Shown in pieces: positions 6,820-14,202 of a DNA stretch of 16,537 nt (the stretch's first letter is position 1; every line of letters begins with the position of its first letter). The translations under genes were made by a program, and so were the position numbers. The stretch covers positions 1 to 16,537 of the forward strand of contig JBHIBD010000048.1 of NCBI GenBank assembly GCA_046758865.1, read 5' to 3'. The notes below the pieces were generated by a model, which ran no database searches, was not told the DNA's origin, and saw only the letters and a program-made list of their open reading frames with translations. Source of the DNA: JBHIBD01 sp046758865 (GTDB lineage Bacteria > Planctomycetota > Brocadiia > Brocadiales > Bathyanammoxibiaceae).

Positions 6820-8102
6820 AACGCTTGCTCCCCATATTCCTTCTCTTACTGCTTTCCATCAGCTGCCACGGTGAGCGTGAGCCCAGGGTGGACAAAACCA
6901 CCCTGGTCTTCAAGCACGGCAAGGCTGCGGGCGCAAAGACCATTAAGGAACTCATCCACAGGTTTGAGAGGCAGAACCCAGACATTATGGTTATAGAGGA
7001 GATACTCCCTGCCACTACCGACGAGCAACACCAGTTCTATATCACCAACCTTGGGGGAAAGGCATCGAGCTTCGATGTGATGGCCCTAGATATAATATGG
7101 GTAGCTGAGTTCGCTCAGGCCGGATGGTTGGTGAACTTGACCGCGCGCATGCCTGAAGAAGAAATCCGGAAATTCCTCCGGGGCCCATTGGAGGCAGACA
7201 CCTACAACGGATGGCTATACGCAGTTCCTTGGTACGTTGACGCTGGCGTACTTTACTACAGAAAAGACCTCTTGGCCAAGTACGGTCTAGAATCACCACG
7301 TACCATGGAGGAACTTTTGGCCTCCGCCCGTAAGGTGCTGGAGGAAGAGAAAGACCCCGAATTGTACGGGTTTATCTGGCAGGGTAAGCAGTACGAGGGT
7401 TTGGTGTGTGTGGCACTTGAGTTCATAAGGGGCAATGAAGGCCAGATTCTAGATACAGAGGGCAACTGCCAGCTCAAAGACCCCAGGGTAATGTATGCAC
7501 TGGATTTCATGCGAGACCTTATCTACAAGTACAAGGTTTCTCCCACCCTAGTTACCACTGCAGACGAGGAGTCGACGAGACACATCTTTGGTCGTGGCCG
7601 GGCACTATATATGAGAAACTGGCCATATGCATGGAACCTTTTTCAAGAGGAGGGCTCAAAGGTAAGGGGTATGGTAGGCGTGGCGGCCATGCCGCCCTTT
7701 CGGGGTAATGAAAGTGTAGCGACTCTAGGCGGATGGCAATTGGGTATAAACAGGTACTCCCGTCATCACGATGCCTCGTGGAAGTTTATTGAGTTCATGA
7801 CCAGCTACGAGTCACAAAAATCCCTCACCCTTGGGGCCGGGTTTAAGCCCACGAGAAAGGCCGTGTATTCCGACCCAGATTTGATTAGAAAGCAACCATT
7901 CACCGCAGAATTATATCCTATTATTGCTGATGCAAGACCTAGGCCCGTTACGCCATTTTATCTGATGATATCACAGGTGCTTCAGTCGGAGTTTAGTGCC
8001 GCCATTAACGGGATAACCACACCCCAAAAGGCCGTTGCCCAGGCAGAAAAGGAGATAATGCGCATACTGGAACTGGAGCAATTTTGGAGACAGAGGAGCT
8101 GA
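6816..8102 (+). CDS. Carbohydrate ABC transporter substrate-binding protein (family 1)
   Basis: A 428-residue extracellular solute-binding protein that captures a sugar or sugar-like solute and delivers it to the permease pair that follows. It begins with a signal peptide ending in LLLSISC (Cys17, likely lipid-anchored). Family features are the N-lobe segment IKELIHRFERQNPDI (44-58), FDVMALDIIWVAEFAQAGWL in the first third (about residues 86-105), the tyrosine-rich YAVPWYVDAGVLYYRKDLL strand, GRALYMRNWPYAW in the middle and GGWQLGIN near residue 305. This pattern resembles maltose, trehalose and related disaccharide-binding proteins such as ThuE and LpqY, but ligand cannot be fixed. The start overlaps the TPR gene by four bases (ATGA) and the permease gene begins one base after its stop. 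Confidence 0.92.
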   Translation: MKRLLPIFLLLLLSISCHGEREPRVDKTTLVFKHGKAAGAKTIKELIHRFERQNPDIMVIEEILPATTDEQHQFYITNLGGKASSFDVMALDIIWVAEFAQAGWLVNLTARMPEEEIRKFLRGPLEADTYNGWLYAVPWYVDAGVLYYRKDLLAKYGLESPRTMEELLASARKVLEEEKDPELYGFIWQGKQYEGLVCVALEFIRGNEGQILDTEGNCQLKDPRVMYALDFMRDLIYKYKVSPTLVTTADEESTRHIFGRGRALYMRNWPYAWNLFQEEGSKVRGMVGVAAMPPFRGNESVATLGGWQLGINRYSRHHDASWKFIEFMTSYESQKSLTLGAGFKPTRKAVYSDPDLIRKQPFTAELYPIIADARPRPVTPFYLMISQVLQSEFSAAINGITTPQKAVAQAEKEIMRILELEQFWRQRS

Positions 8103-8103
8103 G

Positions 8104-9006
8104 GTGCGATACTGGCGAAATCTCCTGTCTGGACCAGATGCGAGATTGGCCTTACTCCTTATGGCCCCCGCTATTGTCGTAGTCTTATGTGTGGCGGTCT
8201 ATCCCATACTCAGCGTCCTGTGGTTAAGCCTCCACAGGAAAATGCTCATCTTTAACATCTCTGAATTTGTTGGACTAGACAATTACGCATATCTCCTGGG
8301 CGATGCTCGGTTCTGGAATAGTCTATTCAATACATTTTACTTCACAACCATCTCTGTCTCCCTTGAGCTCTTCTTTGGTCTCATAATTGCTCTAGCAATA
8401 CACAGGACCTTTCCGGGCAGGGGCTTGATGCGCGCCGTGGTGCTCATCCCGTGGGCTATCCCTACTGTAGTATCCGCCAAGATGTGGCAGTGGATATACA
8501 ACCCGGACTTCGGGATTATGAATTATCTGCTGAGAGAAGGCGGCGCAATATCCGCAAATGTCAACTGGTTAGGACACAAATTCATTGCCATCCACGCCGT
8601 TATCCTGGTGGACGTGTGGAAGACCACTCCCTTTGTAGCCCTACTGTTACTGGCAGGGTTGCAGGTCATCCCGGAGGACCTTTATAAAGCGGCCATGGTA
8701 GATGGTGCAAGCGCCTGGCGCAGGTTCTGGCACATCACACTCCCACTCCTTAGACCCGCCATCCTCATCGCCCTGCTCTTTAGGACGCTTGACTCCTTTC
8801 GAATATTTGATGCCGTGTACGTGCTCACCGGCGGAGGCCCGGGGAACAAGACTGAGACCCTCAGCGTATATGCATACAAGCTTATGTTTCAAACCCTCCA
8901 ATTCGGTTATGGCTCTACCATATCTGTCATCACCTTCCTTTGTGTTATGGTGATAAGCCTATTATATATTAGATTCCTAGGTGGATATATGAGGCTTACT
9001 ACTTGA
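8104..9006 (+). CDS. Sugar ABC transporter permease, MalF-like
   Basis: A 300-residue inner-membrane permease with about six transmembrane segments (near 14-38, 74-100, 107-130, 160-186, 215-235 and 270-292). The EAA loop that contacts the ATPase is YKAAMVDGASAWRRFWHITL (194-213) followed by PLLRP. The segment YVLTGGGPGNKTETL (239-253) is typical of MalF/UgpA-type carbohydrate permeases. Unlike E. coli MalF it has no large periplasmic insertion, as is usual for this subfamily. The start is GTG at 8104, with AGAGGAG upstream inside the binding-protein gene; the stop is one base before the second permease. Confidence 0.94.
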   Translation: MRYWRNLLSGPDARLALLLMAPAIVVVLCVAVYPILSVLWLSLHRKMLIFNISEFVGLDNYAYLLGDARFWNSLFNTFYFTTISVSLELFFGLIIALAIHRTFPGRGLMRAVVLIPWAIPTVVSAKMWQWIYNPDFGIMNYLLREGGAISANVNWLGHKFIAIHAVILVDVWKTTPFVALLLLAGLQVIPEDLYKAAMVDGASAWRRFWHITLPLLRPAILIALLFRTLDSFRIFDAVYVLTGGGPGNKTETLSVYAYKLMFQTLQFGYGSTISVITFLCVMVISLLYIRFLGGYMRLTT

Positions 9007-9007
9007 T

Positions 9008-9844
9008 ATGAAACAGTGGGGTAACGGGTTATTCAGCGTCTCAGCGTTTTGCGTACTCTTGGGGTTAATTGTTGTGGGAAGCATCGGACCCTACGTATGG
9101 CAGTTTATTACGTCCTTAAAGCCTTCTGAGGAGTTGGCATCCCTGCCACCCATTTTGCCTACCAGGGTCGAACTATCACACTATCCTGCCGTATTTCATG
9201 AACAGCCCTTTGCAAGGATAATATTCAACAGCCTCGTGGTGGCATCCTGCACAACTGTCTTCTGCATAACCGTAGGGTCCCTGACCTCATATGCCCTCGC
9301 TAAGCTAAGGTTCAAGGGAAAGGCCCTGGTATTAGGACTGGTGCTAGCTATATCTATGTTTCCACCTATTTCCATTGTAAGCCCGCTCTATATCATAATC
9401 TGCGCCCTGGGACTGAGAGATACCTATGCGGCACTCATATTCCCTTACGCCACATTTGCCCTGCCACTAAGCATCTGGATAATGACAAGTTTTTTTAAAG
9501 AAATACCCGATGACCTCATCAGGGCAGCAAAGGTTGATGGCTGCAGCCCACTACAGACCCTTTATAAGGTTGTCTTTCCCCTGGCCATCCCTGGTGTCGT
9601 TACGGCGGCCATACTCGTTTTCATTTTTTCCTGGAACGAGTTCCTGTTCGCACTGAGCTTCACAACAACTTACGCCTCTAGGACCATCCCTGTGGGTATT
9701 GCACTTTTCCCAGGGGTGCATGAGGTACCATGGGGTGATATAGCTGCCGCCTCTATTATAGTTACCTTACCACTCATCATACTGGTCGTGGTCTTTCAGA
9801 GGCGTATAGTCACTGGTCTTACAGCGGGTTCTGTCAAGGAGTAA
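9008..9844 (+). CDS. Sugar ABC transporter permease, MalG-like
   Basis: A 278-residue partner permease with about six transmembrane segments (near 10-35, 72-98, 107-131, 140-162, 190-212 and 245-266). Family landmarks are the N-terminal FITSLKPSEEL (33-43), SLTSYALAKLRFKG (91-104), the EAA loop IRAAKVDGCSPLQTLYKVVF (171-190), and FSWNEFLFALSFTT (207-220). These are typical of MalG/UgpE-type proteins. The gene lies one base after the first permease with a weak ribosome site, suggesting translation by re-initiation, and it is followed two bases later by the ATPase gene. Confidence 0.94.
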   Translation: MKQWGNGLFSVSAFCVLLGLIVVGSIGPYVWQFITSLKPSEELASLPPILPTRVELSHYPAVFHEQPFARIIFNSLVVASCTTVFCITVGSLTSYALAKLRFKGKALVLGLVLAISMFPPISIVSPLYIIICALGLRDTYAALIFPYATFALPLSIWIMTSFFKEIPDDLIRAAKVDGCSPLQTLYKVVFPLAIPGVVTAAILVFIFSWNEFLFALSFTTTYASRTIPVGIALFPGVHEVPWGDIAAASIIVTLPLIILVVVFQRRIVTGLTAGSVKE

Positions 9845-9846
9845 AA

Positions 9847-10944
9847 ATGGCTAGTGTAAGGCTTGAAGGGATTGTAAAGAGCTTCGGAAACGTAGAGGCA
9901 ATACACGGAATAGACCTGACCGTGGGGGATAAAGAATTTTTTACCCTCGTTGGTCCCTCTGGGTGCGGTAAATCCACTATACTGAACATAATTGCAGGGC
10001 TGGAGGAGCTGAGCTCCGGCAGGATATTATTCAACGAAGAGCCTGTGGATGGACTCTCACCAAAGGAGAGGGACGTGGCCTTCGTATTCCAAAGCTACGC
10101 CCTCTATCCACACAAGAATGTGTACGAAAACATAGCCTTCCCCCTCAGGATGGCAGAGGTTGCAGTGGCAGAGATAGATAGCAAGGTTAGAAATGCGGCT
10201 AGCCTCTTAGGGCTCGAGGAATTCTTGCATAGAATGCCCAAAGAGTTGAGCGGTGGTCAGCGGCAGAGGGTGGCCCTGGGCAGGGCCATAGTCAGGAATC
10301 CAAGGGTTTTTCTCCTGGATGAGCCCCTTTCTAACCTTGATGCGGCCTTGAGGGTGCAGATGAGGGCGGAACTAAAGAGACTCCAACATCGCCTTCAATG
10401 CACCTTTATTTACGTCACCCACGACCAGGCGGAGGCAATGACGCTTTCCGATAGATTGGCAGTGATAAGGGATGGCCGTGTCGAACAGTGTGGGACTCCA
10501 AGAGAGGTCTACAACCGTCCCTTAAACAAGTTCGTGGCCTCCTTTCTGGGCAGCCCGCCGATGAATTTTATACCCGGAAGATTCCTTCAGCGCCACGTGG
10601 AAATAGGTAATTACGGGTTACTGTTGAGCCCTGAAGAATCCCAGGTGCTCGACAAAAAACTCCGGACACAGAAAGTTATCTTGGGCATACGGCCAGAAAA
10701 TGTTAAACTATTTTCCCAGGAGAGACCGGGCACTTTCAAGGCCATTGTCTCTGTAGTGGAACCCATGGGAGCAGAGTCCTTTGTGACTCTTGTATTTTCA
10801 GGCCACAGGATTGTAGCCAGGGTAGGGGCCGATTTTACCGCTCGGGAAGATGAGGAGCTATTTATCGCCTTCGATAAAGAGAAGCTACATTTCTTTGATG
10901 CCACTACAGAGAAAAACGTACTCCTGAAAGAAAGTAAAGAATGA
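9847..10944 (+). CDS. ABC transporter ATP-binding protein, MalK/UgpC-like
   Basis: A 365-residue cytoplasmic ATPase that powers the importer. All nucleotide-binding elements are intact: Walker A GPSGCGKST (36-44), Q-loop FQSYALYPH (81-89), signature LSGGQRQRV (134-142), Walker B VFLLDEPLSNLD (154-165) and the switch histidine in YVTHDQAEAM (189-198). The extra C-terminal domain after about residue 235 includes LGIRPENVKLF, characteristic of the TOBE/OB region of sugar-importer ATPases in the MalK, UgpC, MsmX group. AAGGAG lies five bases before the ATG. The end overlaps the AsmA-like gene in an ATGA arrangement, so transcription and translation appear to continue into the envelope genes. Confidence 0.95.
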   Translation: MASVRLEGIVKSFGNVEAIHGIDLTVGDKEFFTLVGPSGCGKSTILNIIAGLEELSSGRILFNEEPVDGLSPKERDVAFVFQSYALYPHKNVYENIAFPLRMAEVAVAEIDSKVRNAASLLGLEEFLHRMPKELSGGQRQRVALGRAIVRNPRVFLLDEPLSNLDAALRVQMRAELKRLQHRLQCTFIYVTHDQAEAMTLSDRLAVIRDGRVEQCGTPREVYNRPLNKFVASFLGSPPMNFIPGRFLQRHVEIGNYGLLLSPEESQVLDKKLRTQKVILGIRPENVKLFSQERPGTFKAIVSVVEPMGAESFVTLVFSGHRIVARVGADFTAREDEELFIAFDKEKLHFFDATTEKNVLLKESKE

Positions 10945-13619
10945 GATTAAAAAAGATCTTACCGATTGCTCTGGGTGGGGGTCTTGGTGGGCCCCTTTTC
11001 ATATTTATTCTTATCATGATTCTCAGCCCAAACGTGTTCGTAAAGGGCATTGTTATGAAAAACCTTGAGAAGAGTTTTGGTGGGAAGGCCAGGGCTGAGG
11101 AGGCCTCCTTTGGCTGGAAGAAAGGGGTTGTAATATCGAAGCTCTTTATACAGGACGAGGAAGGTAAAAGGCCCATCCTTAAGGTGGATAATGTTCGTCT
11201 CAAGTTTGCCATTTTTCCTCTTCTCAAAGGCAAGCTGGTTATCCACCGGCTGGAGGTAAATCGTCCTGAGATGGTGATATACAGGGGGGGCCCTAAAGGT
11301 CAGAAGGGGCCCAGTCTGGATGGTGCCCCTGAATTAGGGTCTGTCAGTGAGATTAGCGTGGGTTCTGCCAACTTACCTACGGCCCAATATACCTTCCCGG
11401 ACATAATAGAGGCCAAGATTAATGAAGGGACTTTTACCTTTACCGACCTTGACCGTGGAGAGTCAACAAGGGTAGAGAATCTCAACGTTACATTGACCGG
11501 TCTGAGGCCCGGTGGGACGGCCCAAATCAACGGCGAGTGCGATATAATCGGTGGAGGCGGGAAAGACCATGCAGCTATCTCTGGCACCGTACAGGGTTTT
11601 GAATTGACAAGGCTTGAGGCCCTGAGGGGCAAGCTCGCCTTCAGTTCTGGGTTTGCTGATGTTCAGGCAGCGGTTGATATGAGCAGGCTAAATAAACCAG
11701 GGACAAAGGTCCTTAAGGCCTCCGTTAAAGGAGACTTCCAGAAGGCTATAACAAGGCTAGGCGCCATACTGCCGCTCTCTGAGGAAGTCAAGATAAGGGG
11801 CCGCATGGATTCGGAGATAGATGCCATTGCCCAGCCTGGTGGTGCAATGCTTCTCGAAGGCCAGACCTCCACCGCCGACCTATACCTTGAGGTTCCACCC
11901 CTCTTGAAAGACCCCTTTCGCTCATCTCAGGCCACGTTCTTCCACCGGATAGGGATAAACCCGAAGGAAGGAACTCTAAACATCGAAAAATTTATACTGC
12001 GTACTGATGACATGAATATAGAGTCTTCCGGTGTCTTGCACCGGGACGGGACCGTGAAGGCCACGCTTCACCTGGGAGCGCCACTGGAAGGCTTAACCGC
12101 CAGACTTGCCCCCGCATATGCTCCCCTTGGTCAGGTAACGGCCATTGGAGACCTTCGCAGTGATATAGAGATTCAGGGCACGTTCGGAAAGACGATTACC
12201 TTGAATGGCACCTCCAGGGCTGAGGGCCTGGACCTTGAATCCAAATCGTTTCGATACGCCGACCAAGAGGTCTCGCTACATCACGACCTGGATTATGACC
12301 AGGAGAAGGCCATCGTCCATATCAGAAACATTGAATTCGCTTCCAGCCTACTTACCTTAAACCTGAAGCAAGGTTTAATCAAGCTTGGGGACGACGGCCA
12401 CCACCGGGGCAAACTCAGCCTCCTCTGCAACATGGAGGAGGTCTCCAGGCGGTACAAACTACCGACATCTCTTGGGCCGAAAGGGGTCGGGAGGGTAAAT
12501 TTAGACCTCAAAGGCCCCATTACACGTCCCTTCTATAAGGGCCTTACAGCTAACGGTACCATAGGCATGGACGAGGTCATTTATGATAATTACAAGGTCA
12601 CCAAGATTGCTACAGAACAACTTACGCTTGAGAATAATCACTTAAATGCTAAGTTAAATATGGAGGTTAATGGAACACCTGTGGGGGCCATTTTTGATGT
12701 AGACTTTGCTGTCAATGAGGACGGTGGCCCACACATAGAGGCAGAGCTGCACGCATCAAATGTACCTGTGACTCACGTTATGAGGGAAGGCGAGTTGAGT
12801 GGGCTACTGAGTGTAGATACAAAGGTAAGGGGTGATGGTCTGGATTGGGACAAGACACTTAAAAAGACACTCACTGCAAACGGAAACGTAAATATGCTAG
12901 TGGAGCAGGGAAAGGTACCTATTACTAACGAATTAGCCTTTTCCTTCTTGGAGGCCCTTAACATATCGGGTGTCGAACACTACGAGATTGACTCAATTAC
13001 AACAGATTTTAACATCCAAAATGAGAGAATATACACACCGAATTCCCAGAAGTTCATAGTGGAGGGTAAACCCTTTGACATGGAGCTTTCAGGCTGGATG
13101 GGCTTTGACCAGAAGATAGATTATAGATGTGATATTTATAATATCACTGCGCCTATTCCTAGTGAGAGGGTGGGAAAAGACCTTCAAAAAGTACTTGAGT
13201 TAACCAAGGAATTGAATATACCCATACCTCTTACGCTCAAAGGAACACTCTCCAGACCAGACGTTGATATCGATCGTGCCACAGTGTTACGGCGCTCTCC
13301 TGAAATGTTATTTGAGCTCCTTTCAAAGGGCGTTTTTAAAGGACCAGAGGAGGCACCCACGGAACCTAAAGAGCTCCCCGAAGTGCCCGCAAAAATTCCC
13401 CAGGAACCCGAACAAATTCCCCAGGAACCCAAGGTACCTCCAACGACTTTAGAGGACATCTTACAGGAAATTCTCAAAGTCCCAGAACCAGTTCCACAAG
13501 AACCAAAAGAGGCTCCCGAAAAACCTGCTGAAATACCCACAGAACCAAAGGAGCAACCACAAGAAGGGGAGCCTGCTCCCAAGACATTAGAAGATATTTT
13601 TAAAGAAATCTTCAAGTAG
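10941..13619 (+). CDS. AsmA-like envelope protein with Pro/Glu-rich C-terminal tail
   Basis: An 892-residue protein with one N-terminal transmembrane helix (about 6-29) after a short basic start, followed by a long beta-rich body. The opening after the anchor (MKNLEKSFGGKARAEEASFG, then DNVRLKFAIFPLLKGKLVI and RLEVNRPEMVIYR) is typical of AsmA/DUF748-type proteins. A C-terminal AsmA_2-like part lies around 620-770 (GDGLDWDKTL, NGNVNMLVEQGKVP, YEIDSITTDFNIQNERI, SGWMGFDQKIDYRCDI). AsmA-family proteins span the periplasm of diderm bacteria and are linked to phospholipid transport and outer-membrane upkeep. Residues 801-892 form a Pro/Glu-rich low-complexity tail with two copies of a TLEDI-x-x-EI-x-K helix, uncommon in the family as I know it. 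The ATG overlaps the stop of the ATPase gene. The substrate or exact role here is unknown. Confidence 0.82.
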   Translation: MRLKKILPIALGGGLGGPLFIFILIMILSPNVFVKGIVMKNLEKSFGGKARAEEASFGWKKGVVISKLFIQDEEGKRPILKVDNVRLKFAIFPLLKGKLVIHRLEVNRPEMVIYRGGPKGQKGPSLDGAPELGSVSEISVGSANLPTAQYTFPDIIEAKINEGTFTFTDLDRGESTRVENLNVTLTGLRPGGTAQINGECDIIGGGGKDHAAISGTVQGFELTRLEALRGKLAFSSGFADVQAAVDMSRLNKPGTKVLKASVKGDFQKAITRLGAILPLSEEVKIRGRMDSEIDAIAQPGGAMLLEGQTSTADLYLEVPPLLKDPFRSSQATFFHRIGINPKEGTLNIEKFILRTDDMNIESSGVLHRDGTVKATLHLGAPLEGLTARLAPAYAPLGQVTAIGDLRSDIEIQGTFGKTITLNGTSRAEGLDLESKSFRYADQEVSLHHDLDYDQEKAIVHIRNIEFASSLLTLNLKQGLIKLGDDGHHRGKLSLLCNMEEVSRRYKLPTSLGPKGVGRVNLDLKGPITRPFYKGLTANGTIGMDEVIYDNYKVTKIATEQLTLENNHLNAKLNMEVNGTPVGAIFDVDFAVNEDGGPHIEAELHASNVPVTHVMREGELSGLLSVDTKVRGDGLDWDKTLKKTLTANGNVNMLVEQGKVPITNELAFSFLEALNISGVEHYEIDSITTDFNIQNERIYTPNSQKFIVEGKPFDMELSGWMGFDQKIDYRCDIYNITAPIPSERVGKDLQKVLELTKELNIPIPLTLKGTLSRPDVDIDRATVLRRSPEMLFELLSKGVFKGPEEAPTEPKELPEVPAKIPQEPEQIPQEPKVPPTTLEDILQEILKVPEPVPQEPKEAPEKPAEIPTEPKEQPQEGEPAPKTLEDIFKEIFK
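13393..13430 (+). repeat. In-frame 21-base tandem repeat in the AsmA-like tail
   Basis: AAATTCCCCAGGAACCC occurs at 13393-13409 and 13414-13430 with a 21-base period. It encodes two seven-residue units of the form x-I-P-Q-E-P-x. The period is a multiple of three, so copy-number change would lengthen or shorten the tail without breaking the frame. Confidence 0.85.
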
Positions 13620-13626
13620 AGGAAAA

Positions 13627-14202
13627 ATGGGCGGTATAACCTGGCTAGACATTGCCTTTATAGGCACTCTGTGTGCTGCAGCGGTGCTTGGCTTCTGGAG
13701 CGGATTAATGTGGCAGCTTTACGGGCTCTTTTGCCTGGTTATCTCGTACTTCACCGCTGTGCTTTTACATGGCCTAGTGTCCAGGCCCTTTGAGGAGGGG
13801 CTTGGCCCCGGTACTGCCAGGATAGTAGGACACGCCATAGTGTTTGGTGCGGTGTTTATTACGAGCTATAGCCTGGGGCTCCTAATAAAGAGGCTCTTAG
13901 GCCTCAGCCCCGGCATCATAGGACGGATACTAGGCTCAGTTCTGGGCCTCCTCCAGGCGGCGGTTATCTGCGGCGTGGTTGCCGTGGGCCTGGTGGACTA
14001 TAGCAGTGGGAATCTGAAACAGATGGCTGAATCCTCAAGGGTAGTTATGGCCTTTGCAAGGGGCGCCCATTTTCTGACCGTTATCATCCCGAGTGATATT
14101 AAAGAGGGGTTTAAGGGCGTTAAGGAGAAGTCAGAAGAGGTTATTGAGAGTGCAAAGGAAAAGATTGAGGGCACAAAGGAACACACACAAGAGGGAAAAT
14201 GA
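13627..14202 (+). CDS. CvpA family membrane protein
   Basis: A 191-residue inner-membrane protein with about four transmembrane helices (near 5-25, 29-50, 65-88 and 103-124). The N-terminal WLDIAFIGTLCAAAVLGFWSG and the central GRILGSVLGLLQAAVI (99-114) match the CvpA (colicin V production) family pattern. CvpA proteins are needed for colicin V production in E. coli and are tied to envelope stress tolerance, but no biochemical activity is established. Residues 160-189 form a highly charged, probably helical cytoplasmic tail (KEGFKGVKEKSEEVIESAKE). GAGG precedes the ATG, which is seven bases after the AsmA-like gene. The charged-tail region is where the downstream GTPase gene begins in another frame. 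Confidence 0.86.
   Translation: MGGITWLDIAFIGTLCAAAVLGFWSGLMWQLYGLFCLVISYFTAVLLHGLVSRPFEEGLGPGTARIVGHAIVFGAVFITSYSLGLLIKRLLGLSPGIIGRILGSVLGLLQAAVICGVVAVGLVDYSSGNLKQMAESSRVVMAFARGAHFLTVIIPSDIKEGFKGVKEKSEEVIESAKEKIEGTKEHTQEGK

Noticed and set aside
13184..13615. Minus-strand Gly/Ser-rich open frame of 143 codons opposite the AsmA-like tail
   Set aside because: Its glycine and serine repeats are simply the complement of the Pro/Glu codons on the plus strand.
14093..14164. Upstream GTG at 14093 as the start of the MnmE-like gene
   Set aside because: It would add a Lys/Arg-rich segment of 24 residues that is only the shifted reading of the CvpA tail and is not expected at the family N-terminus.
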